Below the pieces are notes generated by a model that worked only from the letters and a program-made list of their open reading frames with translations, did no database searches and was not told the origin of the DNA. From contig JAGGDU010000074.1 in the NCBI GenBank assembly GCA_018457135.1, positions 1 through 38,605 of the forward strand: DNA of 38,605 bases, written 5' to 3'. A program made the position numbers and the translations under genes. Of the stretch, positions 9,257-16,822 are shown one piece after another. Within the stretch, counting starts at the first letter, position 1. Every line of letters starts with the position of its first letter. The DNA comes from Trichodesmium erythraeum GBRTRLIN201. GTDB taxonomy: Bacteria; Cyanobacteriota; Cyanobacteriia; Cyanobacteriales; Microcoleaceae.

Positions 9257-9288
9257 AAAAAAATATTCCCCGCTAAAAGTCGGGGAAT
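9257..9288 (-). terminator. Intrinsic-terminator-like hairpin on the minus strand
   Basis: Perfect 8-bp stem ATTCCCCG/CGGGGAAT (9265-9272 with 9281-9288), 8-base loop, followed on the minus strand by a run of seven T (9257-9263). It would end leftward transcription, yet no live minus-strand gene lies to its right for several kb, so it is probably left over from a lost gene or IS end. Confidence 0.5.
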
Positions 9289-9614
9289 CGTGCATACTGG
9301 TTAATGATTCTTAAATTTGACCAGCTCTAATACTTTCAGGATGCACGTAATACGTTGTCTAGAGCCAATCTTGACCAACTTACGTCCAGTGTTTAGTAGT
9401 CATGCTACTTATGAATGTTTCGTTATACGTACGAATTTGGGGAATTCTTTTATGCAACCAACATCAGGCAGTTATGAGTTATCGACTTACTGTGGGACTA
9501 ACACAACATTACTACACCTAAACTTTGCACTGGTTCCATTCCCAGGGTGATTAGTGCCCAAAAATTATCCACCATGTAGAATGAATGTCTAGTTTGTAGT
9601 TAGAACTTATCCAT

Positions 9615-9699
9615 ACTGGTAGCTATATCATCCTTGATGCTTATTTTGCTTCTAAAGAGTTGATTAAAGAGTTGAGGATTTACTTGCGACACTTAATTA
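9615..9699 (+). pseudogene. DDE transposase relic, left part (interrupted by an IS)
   Basis: Translation gives TGSYIILDAYFAS then KELIKELRIYLRHLI, the central part of a cyanobacterial IS4-like DDE transposase (pattern: LDAYFAS...LI.RVR). It is cut at CTTAATTA (9692-9699) by the element 9700-11207 and continues at 11208. The N-terminal half is not recognisable upstream. The exact IS family is not assigned. Confidence 0.65.
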
Positions 9700-11207
9700 G
9701 AGTTTACTGAATAAATATAAAAAACTTACACAGTAATGATTTTAGGTATTTTTCATCATAAATAGTATCTAATTTTCAGCTAAAATAAACCTCTATAATG
9801 CACACACTATGTACAAAAAAGTTGGCCAACCTGATACTCCACCAGAAAATTTTCAACTGCCGTTTAATGGCTAATTATCCCCAGAAAATCCTTGGGTAGT
9901 GATGGCTAGTTTAATTTCTTAGGAGAAATATGAAGATGTATATGTAATCTTTTTCTCTACCATACATAGGAGCACCTGGATGAAATTTAGAATGGAATTA
10001 GGGGCGTTAATTTTGTTTCATTTTAGAGAAGGAATAGGTACAGATTTAATCAATAAAATTAATTGAGATGTGGTGAAAAATTAGAGTAAAAATCAGGAAG
10101 ATGAAGTAAAAAAAACAACCTTATTAGAAAAAATAAAGGAGTGTAAAAATAAAAGTAAATTAATTATAGATGCCACCTGCGCTCTCTCCGATATCAACTA
10201 TCTGATGCACTTAAATCTATTAAATAATGGCATAATTAAAACCGAAATTATCTAATATATTCTATTAAAATGCTGTTAAAAGCTAGTTTCAACAAAAAAT
10301 TATTACTCACATTCAAACAACAAGAAAGGAATATTTAAAGGTAGAAAAAAAAGACGAAAAACTCCTAATTCTATTAGGGAAACTATAAAAAAAACTGAAA
10401 TATTTAAGTAAAAAATTAAGCAATTAAAAGTCTGTTAATTGAGAATTTTTCAGTTATGAAAATTTGAGTACTAGACAATATAAAATATTGTTGGATTTTC
10501 GTAAATTTTATAATCAACAACAATTAATGTGGGATAACAAATAACAACGAATAAATAAAAAAATAGTAAGTTTAAATCAACCTGATATGCGTCCAATAGT
10601 AAGAGGAAAAAGGGGAAAAATACAGAATTTGGAGCCCAAATATCTGTAAGTTGTATAGATGGATATATATTTTTACATAGAATAAATTCGGATAACTATA
10701 AGGAATTTCAAGATTTAAAGGCTCAAGTTGAATAGTGGAAAAAATACACGGGTTATTATACAGAGTCAGTTCATACAGACCAAATTTAGCTAACATGAGA
10801 AAACGGAAAATTCTGTAAAGACAAAGGTATTAGAATCAGTGGTTCATTAGGGAAGAGCACCCAAAAATATTGATAAAGAACAGAAAAAATAAGCTCAGGA
10901 GCGATGAAAGATTAGGTCACCATATTGAAGGTAAATTTTGCCGGTGGCAAAAGAGGATTTAGTCATAAAAAAAGTAATAGCTAAACTTTCTAAAACTTCC
11001 ACAACTGCAATCGCAATTACTTTTTTGACTTTTTTAGTAATCAACCTTTTTACCCTCTTCAAAGAGGCTTTTTCTCTTTTTTTATAGTTTTTTGTCTGGG
11101 TGTTTTTAATAATTTCAACTTCTAGTTGAATAAATGATGATAATTTTTGATAAACATCAATTTTTATTGAATAAAAAATCAACTATTTTCATACTTTTTC
11201 AGCAAAC
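9700..11207 (+). mobile_element. IS1182-like insertion sequence, inactive, inserted in another transposase
   Basis: A 1508-bp element flanked by the 8-bp direct repeat CTTAATTA (9692-9699 and 11208-11215). The ends form imperfect inverted repeats: left GTTTACTGAATAAATAT (from 9702), right, on the minus strand, GTTTGCTGAAAAAGTAT (from 11207). It contains one decayed transposase gene. Removing the element and one CTTAATTA joins the two halves of the host transposase in frame. The boundary on the left is uncertain by two bases. Confidence 0.75.
9809..11087 (+). pseudogene. IS1182-family transposase, decayed
   Basis: From the ATG at 9809 one reads MYKKVGQPDTPPENFQLPFN and then, in changing frames, SPENPWVVMASLI, FRMELGALIL, FREGIGTDLINKIN, LLEKIKECKNKSKLIIDATC, SLNQPDMRPIVRGKRGK, VSCIDGYIFLHRI, LKAQVE, YTGYYTESVHTDQI and RLGHHIEGKFCRWQKR, ending KLSKTSTTAIAITFL with a stop at 11087. 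This is the DUF772/DDE layout of IS1182-type (IS5-like) transposases: N-terminal DUF772, IIDATC around the first catalytic Asp, and the C-terminal IEGKFGQGKRR-like block. There are many stops and indels and a strong shift towards A-rich codons, so it is long dead. The minus-strand frame at 10895-11182 is a shadow. Confidence 0.8.
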
Positions 11208-11565
11208 CTTAATTACCAGAGTCCGATACAATGCAGTTGGGAAATATCCTCCACCAACACCACTCCTCAAACGCAGTCGTCGCAGATCTTGCGTTTGGGG
11301 TTAACAGTCAAATTACGCAACTTGTTTGACGAAAAAGATTGCTTCATGACAGAAACTCTACTACTTTACACTAAGATGGTGACTCTCAGATATCGCTGTT
11401 GTGATTTGCATTGGGACTCTTCTATTGAAAGAGTTCGCTTTATACTAGCTGTGTGGGCATAAGGCCAACAAATAATCCTGCTTTGGAGTATTTTTTCAAA
11501 TGAAACCAACTGTTTTATGAATACAAAAACTTTTTACTGTCCAGTTTAGTTATTTAGGTTAAAAT
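11208..11565 (+). pseudogene. DDE transposase relic, right part
   Basis: Continuation of the relic at 9615-9699. Starting in the CTTAATTA repeat it reads LITRVRYNAVGKYPPPTPLL, KRSRRRSCVWG, then in another frame TVKLRNLFDEKDCFMTETLL, YTKMVTLRYRCCDLHWDSSI, ERVRFILAVW, and after a further shift GQQIILLWS. The KRGRGRPRTWG-like, LRNLFDEKD and DLHWDSP.E..RFVL motifs belong to the same family as the left part. Multiple frameshifts and stops; the C-terminal end fades out around 11560. Confidence 0.65.
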
Positions 11566-12420
11566 TTGCTTCATTTTACAGCAGTTTTCAGCGGAGCAAG
11601 TGTGCCAGCTATATCGCTCTAGATAAGTATTTTATCTTGAGTTACATTTTACACTTTTGTGGTTCACTCATATGAAAAGCGCTGTAATGGAGGAAGTATA
11701 GCAGTCGAAGCATAGGTTAAGATATCAATCTCGGTTATATGAGCAAATCCGAAATAGAGAGAGCGTCCTAAGCTTTTGTTCGATTGCTATAACAGTTAAA
11801 AATCTTGACCATCACGGGGCGAAAAATAGCTGAAAGCTATATATATAAATGGATGTGCATTCGAGAATTAAATTATACTTCAAATAAAAAAAATCCTTAT
11901 TGAGAAGAAATGGGATGTAGTGCATTTAACTGTCTAGCGATCGCATTCTTTCCTCATTATACTTTTATCTACCAACCCCAGAAATATAAAATCTAAGTAT
12001 AGCAAAGTTTTTGAGAATTAGTATCAGACCTTTTTTTGTATAAAAAGTTGTCAAAGCCTGTCTAAACAAGAGAATTACGTCGACGCCATAAAAAGGACTA
12101 GACCCCTTGGGAATTCAGGATTTATACCTTTTTGAAGTCAAAGCCTTTGAAAATATATGTTTTAGCCTTTTTATGGGTCTATTTTTTGAAGTCCCACTAA
12201 TAAACTCCCTAAATCAACTGTGCTGAAGATGGCCTTCATCTTTTAATGGTTTGCCTTAACTCAAGAAACCAAACTTACTAAAGAAATAGTTATAGTTATT
12301 TAACTGAAAAATGATAAAAAGTTAAATGTTCAAAGTCTTGTATACCTTAAGGTATTGTACTTTCAAAAAGTCTCTCATGCCTCAAGTTCGATGACTATAT
12401 ATTAACATTTCCACACTTTC
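11566..12420. other. Non-coding stretch right of the nested IS
   Basis: No gene recognised. Contains a short copy of a dispersed repeat (11593-11620), a HIP1 octamer at 11937, and an 11-bp inverted repeat CCATAAAAAGG/CCTTTTTATGG (12086-12096 and 12166-12176) whose right arm precedes a short T-run on the plus strand. Confidence 0.5.
11593..11620. repeat. Dispersed repeat family (copy C, short)
   Basis: GGAGCAAGTGTGCCAGCTAT then ATCGCTCT; matches the left part of copies B (34211, GGAGCAAGTACAGTAACTAT) and A (3747). Confidence 0.45.
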
Positions 12421-12575
12421 TTGAACCACAACCAGAATTTTCTTATTAGGAATGTAATGCAAACCATAAATTTGAACGTAAAAGTAATAACGATCAAACC
12501 ATTCCTACAATGGCATCATTGAGTTAATTACTTCTGGGTCATGCTCATCTAATGACTAACCATCATTAACTTGTT
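12421..12575 (-). pseudogene. Decayed partial copy of the acyltransferase gene (5' part)
   Basis: This stretch aligns almost gap-free with 13257-13420, the first ~50 codons of the adjacent acyltransferase gene; long identical blocks include GAAAGTAATAACGAT-like, CCATTCC.ACAATGGCATCAT and TTAATTACTTCTGGGTCA.GC. It lies on the same strand, immediately downstream of the intact gene's stop, as expected for a tandem duplicate whose rest has been deleted or has decayed. The frame is broken and the start region is altered. Nothing of the catalytic motifs remains. Confidence 0.8.
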
Positions 12576-12589
12576 GAGTTGATAAAAAA

Positions 12590-13432
12590 TTATGACGTTG
12601 ATAATATTAATTCGTCTAACTCTTGCTGCATTTGGGTGAGAACTTTTTGATAGCAAGCATCAACATAAGCGCGATCACTAGCTGCCTTACGTCCATAACG
12701 TTCAAACACAATGGGGGGACAAACCCGAGTATGGATCTGTACTGGAAAGGGGAAATTAGGCAAAGGCCCAATAGCTAATCCCCAAGGCAAACCTATATAA
12801 ATAGGAAAGACCTCTGGGTCAAGATCAAATAACCACGGCATCCCCCACTTATGAAGTTGTTTTGCTTGTTCATAAAAATCAGCTAGTACGATTAAAGTAT
12901 CATGAGCACCATTAGAAATCATTGGTACAATAGGAACTTCTTCACGCAAAGCTAATTTAATAAAGCCTTTACGTCCAGCAAAATAAATTTTGTTTCGCAT
13001 AGAATGGGGACGGAAAACATCAGGACCCCCGCCAGGATAAACAATTACAGAGGCATTTCTTTGGAAGGCAGCGATCCCCATTTTCGGATGGGCTCTAACT
13101 GCTCCACATTGTACAGCTAAGGTTGTTGTACTAGGGAAAGCTGACCAGGCATTCTGGTGCATTAGTCCATAAACCAAACGTTTTGGACCAAACCTTTTAA
13201 ACCAATCATACATACACATATGCATATCTGGAGCTGGTAAACCACCATTATGAGAGCCAACTATAAGAATTTTCTCATCAGGAATATGATGCCAACCATC
13301 AGTTTGAACACGAAAGTAATAACGATAAAACCATTCCCACAATGGCATCATCGACTTAATTACTTCTGGGTCACGCTCATCTAATGACCAACCATCATAA
13401 GGTTGACGCATATTTTGTTGATTAGCAGTCAT
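12590..13432 (-). CDS. Lysophospholipid acyltransferase family protein (LPLAT, MGAT-like)
   Basis: Probably transfers an acyl group to a glycerolipid or similar acceptor at the membrane; the substrate cannot be read from the sequence. In 280 residues the PlsC-type motifs are visible: VGSHNGGLPAPD (58-69), with His61 in the motif I position, and VIVYPGGGPDVFRP (129-142) followed by GRKGFIKLALREEVPIVPMI (153-172), the motif III/IV region. Motif I is the SHxGG variant of the MGAT/DGAT2-like subgroup, not plain HX4D. No transmembrane helix is obvious; the protein is probably peripheral. The ATG at 13432 is preceded by AATAACTGAA, part of a heptamer repeat, with no Shine-Dalgarno. A decayed copy of its 5' end follows it directly (12421-12575). 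Confidence 0.85.
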   Translation of the reverse strand: MTANQQNMRQPYDGWSLDERDPEVIKSMMPLWEWFYRYYFRVQTDGWHHIPDEKILIVGSHNGGLPAPDMHMCMYDWFKRFGPKRLVYGLMHQNAWSAFPSTTTLAVQCGAVRAHPKMGIAAFQRNASVIVYPGGGPDVFRPHSMRNKIYFAGRKGFIKLALREEVPIVPMISNGAHDTLIVLADFYEQAKQLHKWGMPWLFDLDPEVFPIYIGLPWGLAIGPLPNFPFPVQIHTRVCPPIVFERYGRKAASDRAYVDACYQKVLTQMQQELDELILSTS

Positions 13433-13843
13433 TTCAGTTATTAGTTATTAGTTACTATATTACTATACTAATCCTAAATGATTTTGAAGATAAATAAGTT
13501 ATCATAGAAAAGTGATCATGATTTGACTATAAGAGTACTTTCTCTAATATCATGATATATTGCTACATCATATTAATTTAAGTATTCAGCTTTTAGCAGC
13601 AACTACTAGGGTTAGATGATGACTTTTTTTCTTTCCTGGGGAATACTGAGCAAAGACAACTTTTAGTTCTCCTTGGAGATGAATTTCTCCTTTGAAGATA
13701 ATGAGTTATAATTCATAGCTGAACTACAAAGTTTATACCCAGGATACTAGCTAATAACTGAAGGCTAAATACTTAAATATTAATTATAGCAGATTCCAGT
13801 TATCTGATTTTAAATGCTGATGAATAGTTTTAGTAAGAAGTAG
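13433..13843. other. Non-coding spacer upstream of the acyltransferase
   Basis: Contains heptamer repeats (CAGTTATTAGTTATTAGTTA, 13435-13454) abutting the start codon, and copy 2 of the MITE-like repeat (13455-13569). A segment near 13630-13665 (GGAATACTGAGCAAAGA) resembles 25612-25640 in the rpoB-rpoC1 spacer. No gene. Confidence 0.6.
13455..13569. repeat. MITE-like dispersed repeat, copy 2 (partner at 1728-1851)
   Basis: See 1728-1851. This copy is ~10 bp shorter in the middle and lies directly beside the heptamer repeats upstream of the acyltransferase. Confidence 0.6.
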
Positions 13844-14347
13844 CTATTTAATGGTAGGAAATGGAAATTTTTTTGGTCTATCAAACAAACTGCTACTAAA
13901 TCTAGATTTAATTTCTACATAACAGTTTAATGGAGCAGTTTCAAATTCACAAAAATAAGCAGCAATTGGTTTTTTTTGAAGAGGTTGACATATTTGCAAG
14001 TTGTAACCATATTCTCTAGCTATCCTACCAAAATGATTTATAAATTTATAAATATCCATATATTCTTGCTTTTCCCAAGTTAATTGATTTACTACCAAAA
14101 TTACCCATGTATCATCGGGGTTAACAAACCAAGTCTCAAGAAGTTTAGCACCAAATAAATCCTTAGTTAACCAGAAACTAGGAATGCTTGGTTTAGTTTG
14201 GGATAAAGGAGGTTGAGGTAGTTGAGAAATTGAACTTCTCGGACAGACAGGAAAAATAACTTTAGGTTTAGCAGTTGCAGGTAAAAGGAATAGGAGATCA
14301 GAAAGCAAGAAGAAGGAAAGATATAGTAATAATTTTAGATTCAACAT
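13844..14347 (-). CDS. Secreted or periplasmic hypothetical protein
   Basis: I do not recognise the family. The 167 residues start with a classical signal peptide: MLNLK, a hydrophobic core (about 6-22) and a PATA-KP cleavage site near residue 27. The mature part is small and hydrophilic, with four cysteines (in VCPRSS, QICQPL, YFCEF and LNCYVE) that could pair in an oxidising compartment, and the central segment WFVNPDDTWVILVVNQLTW (around 92-110). It lies between the acyltransferase and dprA on the same strand, with spacers of ~90 bp (plus a dprA relic) and ~400 bp, so an operon with either is not evident. The ATG at 14347 is the natural start for the signal peptide. Function unknown. Confidence 0.75.
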   Translation of the reverse strand: MLNLKLLLYLSFFLLSDLLFLLPATAKPKVIFPVCPRSSISQLPQPPLSQTKPSIPSFWLTKDLFGAKLLETWFVNPDDTWVILVVNQLTWEKQEYMDIYKFINHFGRIAREYGYNLQICQPLQKKPIAAYFCEFETAPLNCYVEIKSRFSSSLFDRPKKFPFPTIK

Positions 14348-14435
14348 ATTAAGTAAGAAGGAATAAGGAAAAATATCTTAATATTAATTAAATCAGAAGT
14401 AAGAATGATAAATGTATTGAATCAATGAAAAAAAT

Positions 14436-14695
14436 ATTAATTATTTTAATAACGTATTCCTGGTAATTGAGTCATTAATCCTAATAATTCTAATTGTAGA
14501 AGATAACTAGAAAATTTTCCTGATGATAAATCAGTTTTTTGAATGATTAAATATCAAACAATAAGTTCAGTATAAATATGTTTAAAATCTCAGATAAAAT
14601 TGGTTATAAATTTAGCTGATAAGTTTGCTTTTTATCATTAAAAAAAGATAATTTTTCCGAATATTATCCTACATCAATATCTAAAAACGGCATTA
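14436..14695 (-). pseudogene. Decayed duplicate of the 3' end of dprA
   Basis: Aligns over ~260 bp with 14711-14973, the last ~85 codons of dprA, e.g. CCTGGTAATTGAGTCA.TAATC and CCTAATAATTCTAATTGTAG in both. Translation on the minus strand gives DIDVG*YSEKLSFFNDKK then stops and frameshifts; the part encoding the DprA winged helix is recognisable but dead. It is a direct tandem repeat at an offset of about 275 bp, placed just downstream of the real gene. Confidence 0.88.
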
Positions 14696-14713
14696 ATATA
14701 AATGAGAAAATTA

Positions 14714-15856
14714 TTAATTCTTTTGATAACGCATTCCTGGTAATTGAGTCACTAATCCTAATAATTCTAATTGTAGGAGAGAACTAGAAACTTCCCCTGA
14801 TGATAAACCTGTTTTTTGAATGATTAAATCTAAAACAATAGGCTCAGTAGAAATATGTTTAAAAATCTCAGCTAACATAGGTTCTAAATTTGGCATATCA
14901 GTCTGGTTTTTATCGTTAAACAAAGATAATTGTTCCGAATATTCTTCTACATCAATATCTAAAGATGGCATGGCTCCTAACATTTCTAATAATCTATCCA
15001 TAGTAATCGGAATTACCTCGGCACCTTTATTAATTAGCTGCAAAGAACCATAAGATTTTTGGTCATCTAAACGAGCGGGTAAAACATACACATCTCGACA
15101 GAATTCATTTGCCATATCTGCTGTAATTAAAGCACCAGATTTTTGTGGAGCTTCCATAATTAAAACCGCTCTACTTAATCCCGCAATAATTCTATTTCGC
15201 TGGGGAAAATGTTTAGAATTTGGTTTAGTTCCTGCGGGATATTCACTAACAGCTAAACCCTGTTTAACAACTTGTTCAGCTAAACTTTTATTTTGCCTAG
15301 GATAAACAATATCAACCCCGTTTCCAAAGACAGCAACAGTTCTTCCTCCTACTTCTAGACAAGCACTATGAGCTTCTGTGTCAATTCCTGCTGCTAATCC
15401 TGAAACAATTGTAAAGCCACTTTTTGCTAAGATTGAACTTATTTTTCGAGTCCAACGACGACCATATTCCGAAGGGTTTCTGGTGCCAACTATTCCTACT
15501 GTGGGAGTAATACCTAGTATTTCTTGCAAGTCTACTATACCTCGATAATATAGCAGAGGCGGAGGTGTGGGAATTTCTTGCAGGAGACGAGGATAGTCTG
15601 GGTCTGCTGGTGTCCAAAAATTGGGATTTTTCTCTATGTGTTGTTTGAGGAGTTGTTCGGGGTTGATGCGCGATCGCTCTTCAACTATTTTGTCTATTGT
15701 ATGACGGCCAAACCCTGATATTTGGCCTAATTCTTTTGGGGTTGATGTCCAAGCTATGGCCAGGGTGTTGAATTTTTGTTTGAGTTTTTGTAGAGCAATT
15801 GGACCTAAACCACTAATGTTTGCCCATGCTAACCAATAGGCGCGTTCTTCTGTCAA
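14714..15856 (-). CDS. dprA: DNA-processing protein DprA (SMF)
   Basis: Binds incoming single-stranded DNA during natural transformation and loads RecA. In 380 residues: an N-terminal helix-hairpin-helix-like/SAM-type region (about 1-65, ISGLGPIALQKLKQKF), the Rossmann-type SMF core with IVGTRNPSEYGRRW (122-135), SGLAAGIDTEAH (152-163), VFGNGVDIVYPRQN (176-189), FPQRNRIIAGLS (217-228) and SGALITADMA (240-249), and a C-terminal winged helix (~315-380, IVLDLIIQKTGLSSGEVSSS). All core motifs and the length are normal. The gene is intact even though a degraded duplicate of its last 85 codons follows it. The ATG is at 15856. Presence of DprA suggests, but does not prove, competence. Confidence 0.96.
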   Translation of the reverse strand: MTEERAYWLAWANISGLGPIALQKLKQKFNTLAIAWTSTPKELGQISGFGRHTIDKIVEERSRINPEQLLKQHIEKNPNFWTPADPDYPRLLQEIPTPPPLLYYRGIVDLQEILGITPTVGIVGTRNPSEYGRRWTRKISSILAKSGFTIVSGLAAGIDTEAHSACLEVGGRTVAVFGNGVDIVYPRQNKSLAEQVVKQGLAVSEYPAGTKPNSKHFPQRNRIIAGLSRAVLIMEAPQKSGALITADMANEFCRDVYVLPARLDDQKSYGSLQLINKGAEVIPITMDRLLEMLGAMPSLDIDVEEYSEQLSLFNDKNQTDMPNLEPMLAEIFKHISTEPIVLDLIIQKTGLSSGEVSSSLLQLELLGLVTQLPGMRYQKN

Positions 15857-16186
15857 TTCTTTTATCCTTTGGAGTAATGATCGGTTTTGAATTTATTTTA
15901 GGCTGGGTTGAGGGAGGAAACCCAAAAAACTTTTCATAACTCAGAAGTAATTCTTGACCAAAAAAACAAGGTCTTAGGTCTACCCTTTCAAGTTGAATAA
16001 GTTATCGTATATGGTAATACTATTTTATTTGTGTGTAAAATCTTACTGCTTTTTAACATAGGGGTTTGGGAGCTATAGTCAATGAGTAAGAGTTTCGGAG
16101 TTAATTTCTAGTTTTTTAATTTTCACAACCTAAAGAAAGTATGGCAATGATAAGATGAGTATTATCCCTAAATACTATCAATTATT
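15857..16186. other. Non-coding spacer between dprA and the nested IS
   Basis: Holds the imperfect hairpin GGGTTGAGGGAGGAAACCC (15905-15923), a form common in cyanobacterial intergenic DNA (the GGGTTTCG/CGAAACCC type). Otherwise AT-rich with no gene; the left end of the IS1-type host element should lie here but its inverted repeat is not recognisable. Confidence 0.5.
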
Positions 16187-16822
16187 ATGGGATATCCTCT
16201 GTATGCCCATCACAAAACTCATAAACATGGAAAGACTAGTAATATTCTCAGCGATATTATCGTTCTGAATGCCTACAAACTTTCACTAAAATTTTTCAGA
16301 CTCTCTACTATCGGCGAAAATTTGAACCAGAGCAAATGCCCTAGGTTGCTACAGCCTCATGTTGAAGGTAGTAGTTTAAGATGAATTAGTCGAACAGTGA
16401 ATCTCGCCTATAATACGATAGTCAGTTTGTTCAGGGCGGTCTCTCAAAAAGGACAAATGATTCATAATAGCCATGCAGAAAATCTCAAAACCTCACAGGT
16501 TAGCAGTGATGAATTTTGGTAATTTGTTCAAAAAAACAAAAACATTGTCATATGAATGAATTGACAGAAGGTGACTGTTGGATAGGCATGACTCAAGCCT
16601 CATCCAGCGAATTAATTTTAAGTGAAGTGAGTAAGTAAAGATACTGACCAGTTTATTGAAGAATTAATTTTCCACACAGAAGGGAAGACTAGCTGCAAAC
16701 AATAGTATACAGATGATTGGGGAGGGGATGAACGAGTCATACACCCAGAAGTAGAGCAAATCATTGGTAAAGACCAAACCCACCATAAGGAGCGAACTCA
16801 AGGAATTGTCAGACAGCTTCTA
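16187..16822 (+). pseudogene. IS1-type transposase relic, left part (interrupted by IS630)
   Basis: From the ATG at 16187 the translation resembles the N-terminus of a cyanobacterial IS1-family transposase (MGYPLYAHHKTHKHGKTS), continuing in other frames as YYRRKFEPEQ, PHVEGSSLR, SRTVNLAYNTIVSLFRAVSQ, KGQMIHNSHAENLKTSQVSS, QKNKNIVI, MNELTEGDCWIGMTQASSS, DQFIEELIFHTEGKTSCKQ, TDDWGGDERVIHPEVEQIIG, KDQTHHKERTQGIVRQ. The TD.WGG.ERV and ERT.GI.RQ blocks are the catalytic region. It breaks at TA (16821-16822) and continues at 18238. Several stops and frameshifts predate or postdate the interruption. Confidence 0.8.

Larger units (their letters stand above)
8889..9614. other. Non-coding spacer after rlmN
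   Basis: No supported gene. It contains a heptamer repeat (CAGTTATTAGTTATGG, 8892-8907), a dispersed repeat (9099-9130), the palindromic string GGCGATACGCCACGCGGAGC (9174-9193), a type common in cyanobacterial intergenic DNA, and a hairpin at 9257-9288. The 77-codon frame at 9317-9550 has no recognisable domain or start signal. The 9260-9560 stretch, read on the minus strand, could be the 3' end of a lost IS200/IS605-type element, but I cannot align it to TnpB. Confidence 0.5.

Noticed and set aside
9317-9550. 77-codon plus-strand frame in the rlmN-IS spacer
   Set aside because: No recognisable domain, no ribosome binding site, surrounded by repeats and relics.
9257-9560. Possible TnpB/omega-RNA-like 3' end of an IS200/IS605 element on the minus strand
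   Set aside because: Only the hairpin with T-run is solid; I could not align any translated frame to TnpB, so no element is claimed.
10895-11182. 95-codon lysine-rich minus-strand open frame
   Set aside because: Antisense to the C-terminal part of the decayed IS1182-like transposase; its composition comes from AT-rich decay.
13435-13455. Short regularly spaced repeats that might suggest a CRISPR
   Set aside because: They are contiguous heptamers without spacers, i.e. tandem repeats, and there are no cas genes.
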